A stretch of DNA of 64,000 bases from Puffinus mauretanicus (Eukaryota; Chordata; Aves; Procellariiformes; Procellariidae). The notes beneath the pieces were generated by a model that saw only the letters and a list, made by a program, of their open reading frames with translations, was not told where the DNA came from and did not search any database. Location: positions 868,001 through 932,000 of the forward strand of contig JAJKFH010002364.1 in the NCBI GenBank assembly GCA_023333565.1, in the 5' to 3' direction. Of this stretch, positions 48,801 to 56,260 are shown one piece after another. The translations under genes and the position numbers were made by a program. Positions within the stretch are counted from its first letter, which is position 1. Each line of letters opens with the position of its first letter.

Positions 48801-51800
48801 GGAGCGAATGAATTGGCTTCCTCCAAACAAAACCTAGGTGTGGTGCTGGGTGAGTTCACCCTGGGGATCTCTTCCAAACGGCAGTCTGGTTAATGCTGCC
48901 CCAGGCCTGGCTCCGCTCCGTTTTGGACAGTCCTCCTGCACTATCCCCAGACGTTTTGCACCCTCAAAGCCTCCTGCACATCCTCAGGGCATGCAACACA
49001 CGCTCTCAGTACCATGCATGAAAAATATCACACATTGCTGGGCTGCAGCAAAGCTCTTACCTTATTATAGGCTCTTTGAACCACCTCCCAAAATAATAAC
49101 TACCCAGAGGACTACTGGGGTATCACAGGAGAAATCCCAGGGCCATTGGGCACAGAACATCTCCTCTAGAAGCGGCTACCCTCAAGCCCTATAGTGGGGA
49201 AACACTTTTTTGGGGGACATTTTAGTAGTGGTCATCTCCATCTCTGAGGTCCAATGGGTCCAATTCACCTGAGGAATAGGAGAACAAGCTCCACCGGAGC
49301 TAACGGCATTACACCAGCCCCAGCTTGGCCTTGGCAATTCTTTAGGCACCAGCCACTGCTGGACACCACGGGGTTTTCCACTCTTGGGCTATTGCTGCTT
49401 AAACCCAGGTGCTGCTCCAAGCCCGTGGCCAGCTGCAAGGAGCACAACCCTCTTGCAGCACACGCGTGGCTCTGCTCGCATCCCTGCTTGGCACGGGGGA
49501 CAGTGCAAACTGGGACCGGGGTGGGATATAACACTTTGTGAACACAAGTGGCACGGACCGAAAGAGATGCAGGTCAGGAACAAAGAGCCTGGGGGGCTGT
49601 GCTGCAAGGTACCGTAAAGTGTCCCACCTCCCCACCATGGGGACCGCAGCCTGGAGAGGAATTTGAGAACGGATTAAGGCAGGGAGCGGGGGCTGGATTC
49701 AAAGCTTGTCAGAGAAAAGCAGACTTTTTCCTCCGATTTCAGCAGGAGCCGTAAGAAAACACAGAGGTTAACTCGGGGTGGCTGCAGCAGGCAGAGCAAA
49801 TACCTCCCGACAGGAGCGGGATTTGTAGCAGAGGATAAAATCAGTTAGACAGCAGCCAAGGGAGCAAACAAGCCCCGTTCTTGGTGACACACAGTCATTG
49901 TTTTCAGGATTTTTGTCCTTTTGTCTGGTTTCTCCCTTATTTTCTCTCCCCTTGTGTTGCTTCAGGCCAGTATTTTGTCATCTTCTTTAGCTGTTAAACC
50001 ACAGTGCCGCCCCGCTCTGCCCCAACCGGGCTCTAAATAACCGTAAGCGTCACTCCGGACTGGCTGAAACCACCGAGATGCTCCGGTTAACGCTGTGCTG
50101 CTCGATGACAACGCGCAGCGGTGGACGCTCCAGCTCTCCCGAAGCCCACAGCAGCATCTCTCCAACTGCCACTGTGGAGCAGGGCCAAACCCCCCCGCCC
50201 GGCCGTCACCCCCAGGGAGCTCGACGGGCAGTTTGTCTTTAAGAGCTGGGTTTTAAGGCATCTTGGGGTTTCCTGCTGGTGGGATCACGGAGGGATGAAT
50301 CACTGGGAATAGGGCTGGGAGGCGTCAGCAGGTGATGGAGGAAAGCTCTCAGCCTCCCCACCACGCAGTAAGGACACGCCAGCGACACTGGTCGCATACG
50401 GTGTCCCGCCTGCAGAGGTGACAAACCACAGCCGCCGTTGGGATGACACACAAACAGGGTGAGCACGTAATGATGCATCCCCAGAATAGTCTCAGCCTCC
50501 ATCGGCTTGTGGCTAAGGCACCGCTCAAGCCACAGGTCCTGCCTGCATTTAGTGCCTGGCTTGTTCCCTCATACCCCTGCAGCCAGCCTGCCCCCACGCC
50601 ACCCCGCAGCGATGCAACCTCCTCCCGTGGCCTTCAGGCTGCTGCTCCTGACGTCCCACCACGCTCCCAGCGGGAGCGAACGGGGTCTTTTCTGCACTGA
50701 TTTAACAACAAGCCACAGCAGCCACGTGCACGCCGGCAGCAAAAAGTGAAAGGATGCTAGTGGGGGGAAAAAAGCTCCACTCCAGCAGCTAAAAAGCCCT
50801 ATAAAACCCTAAAATATCTCCAGAACCCACATGAGTGCGGAGAGCGAGGCTGTCAGCTGCTACGGCAGAGAGCGCCCTGGTAATGCAGTGGTGAAAAGAT
50901 TTAGAAAAACGCCAATATACTTCAAGGGAAAATAAATGTCTGCGGACACATTTGCTCCCGGCACAGACTCTAGCTCGCTGTGGCTCGATGCGTTGCTTTC
51001 TTGAGGAGGAGCTGGACAGCAGTGCTCCAGAGAGAAACCAGATGTGCAAGCCCAGGCAGGCTCCAGATCAGGAAGGCTGCTGTGGTTGTCTCCGTCCATC
51101 GAGGGAGAGTTTGCTGCCACCTTAGGGTCTGTCAGCACAGCTGAGAAGCTCGATCGCTACTCCTGCGAGTGCGATCTACTAGTGGGAGTTGGTTTGCTTG
51201 GGTGCCCGCTGCAGCCTAACGGTGGAGAGCACCATCTCCTCCTGGCCAAGGCCTCCAGGAGCAGACCTGGTGGCTAAGTCCATGCTGTAATAAACGTTAA
51301 GATGGTTCAGTTTCACACTTGGGATGTGCTGGAATAAGAGACTCTTACTGCCAAAAGGAACTTGCAGACAAAAAAAGGAGTCCGCGTTGCTGGCAACCGT
51401 GGCCTGGCCTGGATAGCGGTTGCTCTGAAGATGTGCAGTGGTGTTGTCGCATCAACCTCCTCCGAACGGTTGCACTGCTTCATGAACTGGAACATCCACC
51501 AGCAAAAGGGCACTTCAGATGGAGGAGGAGATGACCTTGGGTTCTTGTGAACTCAGTGCTGCGTCTCTGCCTGCATCGGAGATGTCTGGGTTCATTGACC
51601 ACCCACAACGGCAGGGAGAGGGAGAGAAAAAGGATGGAAGTGACAACCCATCATGTCACTTATGGGGGGCAGCTGGGACAGTGCAAGAATCCACTGACCA
51701 GCACCTGCCAGGGCATCCGAGGGCAGGAGACCAGTGCTCCGGGTAGGAGCTGCCCAGCCACGGGCACAGGAGCAGCACCCAGGAGGGACACCCAGAAAGG

Positions 51801-54800
51801 CAGCAGCCGAGGAAGAGCAAAGCATAGCAGAAGTATTTATCTCCATCACCTCAAAGTGTTTTACAGCAGGTGAGTGTTTTCCACGGTGAACTACGCTGTT
51901 AGCCTCAGGAGCCCACTGTCAGTAGAAGGACCACTTGGACAAATGATGCTTGGGGGACTGAGGGGTGGAAATCTCTTCCAGGCTGAGTAGCTGAAGATCA
52001 CAAGTGGCAAGACTAGGGGGAAGGAGCTGTATCTCAGGAGCATCCACTCTTCAGTCCCAGTTCAGAGTTATGGCCCTATGGCGAAGGCAGCAGCTTGATA
52101 CAGGCAGAGGGAGAGAGATCCTCATTCCTGGTGGCCATGACACCAAGGGACAAGCACAATGGCAACAACATGTCTCTCCCAACAGCAGACAGCTTCCTGG
52201 AGCCTGCAGCTGCCCGTGTACCTCCCATCTCTGAGGGGGCCCTGGCCTTGCAGGCGAGCTGGGGACAAGCTAAGTGCTCAGGGACACAGCTGGATTAGCC
52301 TCTTCTTGTGTGAAACGACTGTGGTCGGCTCTTCCTCCACCAAGAACTAGGGAAAAAAAACCCACCCACCTCTTCCTGCCATCTGGAGAGCTAGCCGACA
52401 CAAGCCGAAACATGTGTGCCATATGTACACAGCTGCGGAGCGCAGGGACGCTGCTGTCAGCCCATCTGCCCGGCATGCTGCGTGCCAGTCGCTCGCCCTC
52501 GGGTGGGCTGCCGAGTCGGGGAGGGTGTCCTGCAGAGAGGTATGGCTTCCCCTTCCTCCTCCTCACCGGGCACAGATGGGCTCCCTACCTCCCTGCAAGC
52601 GCTGGGGTTTTATCTCATGCGTGCCAGCGAGGATGGGTATCTCCAGCCTTGGGCATCCAAACAAGGTGGGGAAGGGGACGACACCTGTGTGGGTGCTGGG
52701 TACCGGTGGCTGAGCAGGGCTCCTGCTTCCAGCAGCTCCGCATCCAGCACCCAACCCCTTCCCAAAGGAGCGCGGGGCTGGCTGCATGCAAGCACGGCAC
52801 TCTCCCGTGCTCCTCGCCTGCCCGTCTGCGGGAGGTATCGGTTTCAGTGCCTCAGGAAAAGCCTCCCAGCTGCTTAAGAGCCTGATACGTGATGACAAGG
52901 AGGGGACAGAGGACTAACCGAGGAACAAGAAGTAAACCGAGGTCTGCGGCTGACGGCACATGGGGATTGCCTCCTGCACGGGGCTGAAGGCCCTTTGTAT
53001 GCTCGGGGATGTGAAAAGGCGGCGCTTACCCGAGGCGAGAGAAAGCGTCCCTACTGCGTTTACCTCTACAAACACATCTCTCCCTACTCCTGCTTCCCGG
53101 CCCCGCTGACCAAGACGTGACGGAAAGCAACGTCCTCTCTTCTCATCCGAACTGCTCCCTCAAAAACCTCTCCGCCGGCACCGGTGTGAATGGTTTGAGT
53201 GACAAGCCAGCGCCGCGCGTATGTGCAATGAAGCTGACTGTCACCTGATGTCACGTACGGCACCAAGCACGCCGTTGGCAGCCCAACAAGAAATGAATCC
53301 AAATGTCATCCAATGATGGTCGGGACAGCCAGCCCACCCTTCAGCAAATTGCTAGGAAAACCTCGCAGCAAACATTTCCCGGAGAATGATTTCTTTCTCT
53401 CTGCAGAATGAATACAGCTCTGCCAGTATGTTCCCATGCTGACCCTAGAGACCAGCTTTCATGGGAAGAGAGGACAGCACTTGTTCTCCAGGCTCTTTGG
53501 GCTCCCAGCTGAGTCCAGGGCTGAAATGATTTATGGAGACAGGGCCAAGGCCAGGAATCTGAGGCTTTTCAAAAGTTGCCCATTTCCCAAAAGAGTGCAG
53601 CTTTAATTTGTTGCTTGCCTGACTTCTGCTTGAGGCTCAGCCTAGAACAAGATTGCCAGTGATTTGGGAAATCAGTGCTACTTCCCCTTGCGGTTTTGGT
53701 GGTGTAGATGTCTGTCCATGGAGAATTAGACTGACACTTCCAAGCGCGTTACACACAGTCGCCAAACAACGGAGATATGGAAGCAGCTTACAGAAAAAAA
53801 ATACATTAAGTCTGGAGTTTGCATCTACAAGCGGTGGCCTCTCAGCACCGGAGGGACAGCATCCAGCACCGCGATTATAACAGAAGCTGTCAGATCCCAC
53901 CACCGTGTATATACGGATTACTGCGATTATAACAGAAGCTCTCAGATCCCACCACCGTGTGGTGATTAAAAATGCTCTAATTTAGACGCTCATCAGCAAT
54001 TCTCTCCTGACATACAGTCCCAGTTTCAGCCTGCGCTTCCTATCGAGGCTGGGGCTGGAGGTCTGTTTGCAGAAGTAGAAGACGGGGAAGGATTAACTCT
54101 TGGGGTGCAGCTACCCAACAGAGCAGTCATTGAGAAAGGCTGCAGGCATCACACAGGAGATGGGAACAAGCAGAGCTCCTCTAAGCAGGAAACAGGATTG
54201 AGTCCCAAAGCGAGCACACTTGGGGAATGGCTTGGATAAGTAATGTCTGAAAGATGGTAGCCAAAAGCCTGGGGGTGTGAGCCCCCCTGCAAGCAGAGCG
54301 TGCTGCTCCCACCAGGCTGGAGGGATCATCCTGGGAGAGGCGATGCTCAGCATCTCTCACGAGCAGACTCATTTGCAGCTCACAGCCCTCTGAGCCCTGT
54401 GCACCTCCTCCTTCCTACACACCTGGAATAGTCCTGTTAGGATTTACGGGAAAGGCAGAAAAGCCGGGGCAGCTGGGCTTCCACAGTGTGACAGCACATC
54501 TTTGTCTAGCAGTGAGCTGTTACAGGGTGCCTACACCCACAGAGAAGTATAGGGCCAAGTATATGGGCCAGGGCACTGATTTATCCTTGTCGGGAAGATA
54601 AAAGAACTTTGCGGCTTCTCTGGATCTCTCCTCACCTTCCACATGTTGGGGAAGTGATGGAAGAATTTTGTCCAAAACTTCATTTACCTTTCAGAAGCTC
54701 CACCCTGCCAGTGAGAACATGTCTATTACCCTTCACAGATGACCATGAGGATTTTCAAGACCTCTCAAAAAGAAAGCCCAGCATCGTACACACTTCAAAC

Positions 54801-55988
54801 ACATGCTACAGTAAAAATAATAGGAAACTAACTGGCAGGGGACCACAACATAACTTGGCTATCCCTGGCAGACATAGGGCACACGAAAAGTTTCAGAGGC
54901 GGCTGCAGGAACCCCAAGGGCCCTGAGGGGTCAGGCACCCTGCACAAAAGTCAATGGGAGCATGTTGCTGCCCAAATTCTCAGTGATCCCTTTGGGGCAG
55001 CCCACCCCAGCAAGAGAGCTAGCGAGTACACGTGCTCTTGGTACAGGAGCATCACCCCAGCTGGCAGCTTGGCCAAGTGCCTCTCTCCACCCTCTGATTT
55101 GACTCGGAGGGCTTTCTCGGTTTTGTTTCATTTCTTCCCTCTCCATGCCATTCTCTCTCGGGCGAAAAAAAAGTCCGAAAGTTTCTAACTGCAAGCAAAT
55201 TAAAAGCCCTTATTTATTTATCTTGAGTGTTAGCATAGTTCTAGGGTTGGTACTTCCAGGCATTTTGAACCGACTTCCCCTTCTGTCAGGCGTCCACTCC
55301 AGGCTCCTGCCTTTACCCTCCCCCGGCCCCAGGCGCACGGCGGAGCGGGCGCCTTCCCCGTGCCCCGCGCACCCATCAGCACCCCTCGGGCGTCCCCGAA
55401 CGGGACAGCGCTGGGAGGCGGGAGGGGGAGGAATTCGCAAAGCGATGCCCGGCGCCACCCCCCCCCCGCTGCCCCGCTCCCCGCAGCCCGCCCGCGGGGA
55501 CGCAGGAGCCGGGGGGCGGGCGGCGCGGTGCCCCGGCCGGCGGCAGGTACCTGCTTCCGCAGCGCCTCGAAGGCGGCGCTGATGGTGTGGACGCGGGTCC
55601 TCTCCCGGGCGTTGGCCAACAGCCGCCGCGTCTGCTGCAGGGCTTTGATCTCCGGCGAGACGCCGGACGCCTCGCCCGGCCGCGGGCGCGGGGAGGCGGC
55701 GGGCGGCGGCGGCGGGCGGGCGGCGGGGGGCGGCGGCGGCGGCGCGGCGGGGAAGGCGCTGGCGGCGGCGGCGCCGAGCGCGGCGCTGCGCGGCTCCCAA
55801 GCGGGCGGCGGGGCGGCGGGGGGTGGCGGGGGGGGAGCGCGGAGCCCCGTCCGCCTCCCGCTCAGCACTTTCAGCTCCACGCGGAAACTTTTGCAGCCGT
55901 GCTTGCGCCGCAGCCGCCGCAGCCCCCCGAGCTCGGCGGCGCAGAGGCGCGGCCAGGGCTCGCCCTCCGCCAGCGGCGTGCTCCGCAT
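30847..55988 (-). CDS. ATOH8: ATOH8 gene, three coding exons (atonal bHLH transcription factor 8)
   Basis: This is the full coding span of a bHLH transcription factor, joined as 55988-55551, 40056-39865 and 30852-30847. The 211-residue product has an N-terminal segment at about 1-42 resembling vertebrate ATOH8 ([12 protein letters not shown], then a KSFRVEL motif). A Pro/Ala-rich linker follows at about 50-110, then the bHLH domain at about 119-178, with basic region [16 protein letters not shown] at 121-136 and Glu129 in the usual E-box-contact position. The tail ends in KKRKE. From family knowledge, ATOH8 is a nuclear, atypical member of the atonal group, linked to neural, muscle, endothelial, cartilage and hepcidin/iron programmes. 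Human ATOH8 is about 321 residues as I recall it, so this copy is short, and all the loss is in the linker. Introns are about 15.5 kb and 9.0 kb. Identification rests on near-complete agreement of the bHLH and C-terminus with remembered ATOH8, and is very secure. Confidence 0.96.
30853..33055. other. ATOH8 intron 2, 3' part
   Basis: Unique intronic DNA apart from the (TTTTA)n repeat. The polypyrimidine tract and AG acceptor of exon 3 lie at its lower edge (30853-30870). Confidence 0.6.
31948..32012. repeat. (TTTTA)n-like A/T-rich simple repeat (intron 2)
   Basis: TTTTATTTTATTTTATTTAT with degenerate continuation to 32012. It is a pentanucleotide simple repeat, A-rich in the ATOH8 pre-mRNA. 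Confidence 0.85.
33056..33163 (-). mobile_element. CR1 LINE 3' end fragment, minus strand
   Basis: The + strand reads TCATAGAATCATTAAGGTTGG then AAAGACCTCTAAGATCATCG, the reverse complement of a CR1 3' tail. It continues with GTCCAACCGTCAACCC and the CACCACCATGCCCACTA block. It is a roughly 108-bp 5'-truncated copy in ATOH8 intron 2, in the same orientation as the gene, of a different subfamily from the copies at 16219 and 47854. Confidence 0.92.
33164..34029. other. ATOH8 intron 2, unique sequence
   Basis: No repeat or coding signal. Overlapping chance frames of up to about 145 codons extend into the next CpG-rich patch. Confidence 0.5.
34030..34650. promoter_or_regulatory. CpG-rich patch inside intron 2
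   Basis: High G+C with many CpGs (CAGCGGCCCCGGGGACGC, CCCGCGGAGCCGGCGGCCG, GGGAAGCGGCGAGG) for about 600 bp, followed at once by A/T-rich complex DNA. It is a possible intragenic CpG island or alternative promoter. It holds no identified exon. Confidence 0.35.
34651..35240. promoter_or_regulatory. Candidate conserved non-coding element E (intron 2)
   Basis: About 590 bp of repeat-free A/T-rich complex sequence: GCCATGCAGATGATCAAG, TAATAATCAATATCAGATGATCAATAAC and GCAATAATTAGATACAC. It contains repeated TGATCA/ATCAAT cores of the TALE/HOX and ONECUT type and no coding frame. It lies next to the CpG-rich patch. Texture evidence only. Confidence 0.3.
35377..35462. repeat. Homopolymer cluster: T16, (GT)n, T12-C8, T14-C9 (intron 2)
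   Basis: Runs T 35377-35392, TGTGTGTG, T 35414-35425, C 35426-35433, T 35437-35450 and C 35451-35459. Copy numbers of such runs are unreliable in any assembly. Confidence 0.9.
35745..35785. repeat. Poly(A) tract, A20-CCACC-A16 (intron 2)
   Basis: Two A runs, 35745-35764 and 35770-35785. Together with the T tracts about 300 bp to the left they form an inverted homopolymer pair. I see no CR1 or SINE body next to it. Confidence 0.9.
35786..38334. other. ATOH8 intron 2, partly G+C-rich sequence
   Basis: 35950-36600 is G+C-rich and leaves 260-codon frames open on both strands. Neither shows a domain or sensible codon use, and they overlap fully, so I treat both as chance. The rest is unique with homopolymers. 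Confidence 0.5.
37214..37231. repeat. T18 homopolymer (intron 2)
   Basis: An 18-base T run followed by an A/G-rich segment with AACAACAACAAC. Confidence 0.9.
38335..38670. repeat. Minisatellite, four copies of an 84-bp unit (ATOH8 intron 2)
   Basis: Units start at 38335, 38419, 38503 and 38587, each beginning AATCTGCYGAAGCCCC and ending near GGGACCCAAGACCC. Copies differ at only a few positions. Because 84 is divisible by three, the minus-strand frame is open across the array and reads a 28-residue repeat containing [10 protein letters not shown] see no sign that it is a gene. Confidence 0.95.
39090..39410. promoter_or_regulatory. Candidate conserved non-coding element F (intron 2, near exon 2)
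   Basis: A repeat-free complex sequence about 450-780 bp beyond exon 2, with CACCTAATTGGTTCAGTG, GGAATGCAAGGCGTAATTAG and TCAAGTTTACAAAACTC. These are homeodomain, TEAD-like (GGAATG) and SOX/FOX-like words in close order. Texture evidence only. Confidence 0.28.
39770..39815. repeat. T/C homopolymer cluster 50 nt beyond the exon 2 donor
   Basis: T15-C7-T9-C5-T4 on the + strand, that is an A/G-rich block in ATOH8 pre-mRNA shortly after the exon 2 5' splice site. It would encode lysines and glycines if the donor were skipped. Confidence 0.9.
39865..40056 (-). CDS. ATOH8: ATOH8 coding exon 2 (loop, helix 2 and C-terminal tail)
   Basis: The exon is 192 bp, exactly 64 codons, encoding residues 147-210. 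It starts after a pyrimidine-rich acceptor (TTACTCTTTCTAG|GTTCCC) with [12 protein letters not shown], the bHLH loop and start of helix 2. Helix 2 follows ([20 protein letters not shown]), then the ATOH8-specific tail containing [26 protein letters not shown] and KKRK. It ends at a strong donor, AAG|GTATGT, in phase 0. If this donor were skipped, about 44 further codons would be read, including a lysine/glycine-rich stretch encoded by the T/C-rich tract at 39770-39815. That is most likely intron sequence. Confidence 0.97.
40057..41389. other. ATOH8 intron 1, 3' end
   Basis: Unique intronic DNA with a branch/polypyrimidine region just above exon 2 (40057-40075). 40740-41040 is repeat-free and complex (TTTTCGATCGCGATCCAG), possibly regulatory. 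The rest is unremarkable. Confidence 0.5.
41082..41110 (-). mobile_element. MIR-like sliver in ATOH8 intron 1
   Basis: GGATGCCTCAGTTTCCCTCT followed by ACCATCTG is the reverse complement of the MIR core phrase (CAGATGGT, GGGAAACTGAGGCA). It is short, so tentative. Confidence 0.4.
41390..42560 (-). mobile_element. Ancient CR1-type LINE, minus strand, with a possible younger CR1 piece inside
   Basis: Highly diverged but recognisable CR1 landmarks, as reverse complement on the + strand, appear in order. At about 41815 is a TTTGGAGCTGGAAGGACCAG block with GCAGTATTCATG. At 42085-42110 is the TTTCATCTGCCAT block. At 42200-42250 is the GCAAACTT...CATTTATGAACACACT block, and at 42510-42550 is GAAATCCAAACC...GGATCACCCTTATCCAC. 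These are typical of old amniote CR1 reverse-transcriptase sequence. A segment at about 42280-42360 (CCAACCCAACTCCCTGCTC) looks like a separate CR1 3' end. It lies in ATOH8 intron 1, in the same orientation as the gene. All frames are broken. Confidence 0.7.
42561..43936. other. ATOH8 intron 1, between CR1 copies
   Basis: Nothing recognised apart from the A18 run. The first 200 bp may be further remnant of the old CR1. Confidence 0.5.
43445..43462. repeat. A18 homopolymer (intron 1)
   Basis: An 18-base A run after a T-rich stretch. No retroposon body is visible upstream. Confidence 0.9.
43937..45020 (+). mobile_element. CR1 LINE, 5'-truncated, with well-preserved reverse-transcriptase C-terminus
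   Basis: About 1.08 kb of CR1 ending in the typical CCAACCTAAATGATTCTATG tail. A continuous frame (43964-44839, 291 codons) contains reverse-transcriptase palm signatures: [19 protein letters not shown] and the catalytic FADD box at about 44157. The C-terminal ORF2 domain follows ([20 protein letters not shown]). An in-frame TAA at 44837 interrupts it, but the same frame then continues to the normal family stop near 44960. Part of the 3' UTR before the tail appears deleted. The insertion is antisense to ATOH8 in intron 1. It is a young but inactive copy, because its 5' part, including the endonuclease, is missing. Confidence 0.95.
45021..46992. other. ATOH8 intron 1, unique sequence
   Basis: No coding, RNA or repeat feature recognised. 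Confidence 0.5.
46993..47144 (+). mobile_element. CR1 LINE 3' end fragment, plus strand
   Basis: It contains AAGGTCAGGCTGGATGGAG, GACCTGATCTAGTGAAAGATG and GGTTGGACTAGATGATC, then CCCTTCCAACCCAAACCATT and a degenerate CTGTGATT tail: the last 150 bp of a CR1 element. It lies in ATOH8 intron 1, antisense to the gene. Confidence 0.92.
47145..47853. other. ATOH8 intron 1, between CR1 copies
   Basis: Unique DNA, nothing recognised. Confidence 0.5.
47854..48400 (-). mobile_element. CR1 LINE, 5'-truncated, minus strand
   Basis: Nearly identical by eye to 16230-16790 over its whole length, including the shared AAAACCATTSCCCCTTGTCC and CTAAAAAGTCTG blocks, so it belongs to the same subfamily. It lacks the terminal 8-bp tail units, starting directly in GTTGAAAGGGACCTTT, and stops abruptly at TTGACC (48400). 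It lies in ATOH8 intron 1, in the sense orientation of the gene. The coding frame is degraded. Confidence 0.93.
48401..55299. other. ATOH8 intron 1, 5' part
   Basis: About 6.9 kb of largely unique DNA with only the 52-bp duplication at 53871. A 203-codon chance frame (52274-52885, +) lies in a G+C-rich part and has no domain. The donor of intron 1 is at 55550. Confidence 0.5.
53871..53960. repeat. 52-bp tandem duplication (ATOH8 intron 1)
   Basis: GCGATTATAACAGAAGCT then CAGATCCCACCACCGTGT occurs at 53871 and again at 53923, with one mismatch over the 38 shared bases. The second copy is partial. Confidence 0.9.
55551..55988 (-). CDS. ATOH8: ATOH8 coding exon 1 (N-terminus, basic region and helix 1)
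   Basis: The exon encodes residues 1-146. The start is the ATG at 55988-55986 (context GCGCCATGC). It is the only ATG in this frame back to about 56285, and it begins a segment that aligns with the known ATOH8 N-terminus. Residues 1-42 are moderately conserved. Residues 45-105 are a low-complexity Pro/Ala/Arg linker with three runs of at least five prolines. Residues 112-146 carry [10 protein letters not shown] and the basic region plus helix 1, ending in EALRKQ. The exon stops at a consensus donor, CAG|GTACCT (intron from 55550), in phase 0. The break falls at the end of helix 1, so the bHLH is completed by exon 2. Read-through into the intron would keep the frame open for about 107 more codons, to 55230. 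Confidence 0.95.
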
Positions 55989-56047
55989 GGCGCGGGGCGC
56001 TGCGCGGGTGCGCTCAGCAGCGTCTGCTCCGCCGCTCCGCTCCCGTT

Positions 56048-56080
56048 GCTGCTGCTGCTGCTGCTGCTGCCGCCGCCGCC
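56048..56080. repeat. (GCT)7(GCC)4 trinucleotide repeat in ATOH8 5' UTR
   Basis: Seven GCT units are followed by four GCC units, read on the minus strand as GGC then AGC/CAG repeats. It lies 60-90 bp upstream of the ATOH8 ATG. In the ATOH8 frame it would encode a run of about eight glutamines, but no ATG precedes it in that frame, so it is probably untranslated. Confidence 0.85.
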
Positions 56081-56260
56081 CCGCTGCCGCCGCCGCCCAT
56101 CTGCGCCCGCTCGGCCGCGGCGGGCAGCGGAGCCCCGGCGGGCCGGCTCCCTCCGTCCGTGCGTCCGTCCGTCCGCGGCTCCCCGCAGGCTGCCTCCCAC
56201 CGCCGGCAGCCGGCCCGCCGCGCAGATGAGCGGCTTTAAAGAAACAGGAAGGCTGGCTTT

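Larger units (their letters stand above)
55300..56260. promoter_or_regulatory. CpG island over ATOH8 5' UTR and exon 1
   Basis: The stretch is extremely G+C rich with dense CpG, unlike the flanking DNA, and it contains the whole first coding exon and the presumed 5' UTR. The core at about 55660-55850 is GGC/GGGC-rich on the + strand, which is the template strand for ATOH8, so the mRNA is C-rich there. I see no convincing TATA box. The upstream edge carries a T20 run (56258-56277), a CAGCTG E-box near 56289, a CCAAT near 56300 and a C11 run (56317-56327). This fits the CpG-island promoters typical of developmental transcription factors. The transcription start was not located. Confidence 0.8.

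Noticed and set aside
52274..52885. 203-codon frame in ATOH8 intron 1 on the plus strand
   Set aside because: Competing open frames in other phases over the same G+C-rich stretch and no homology recognised.
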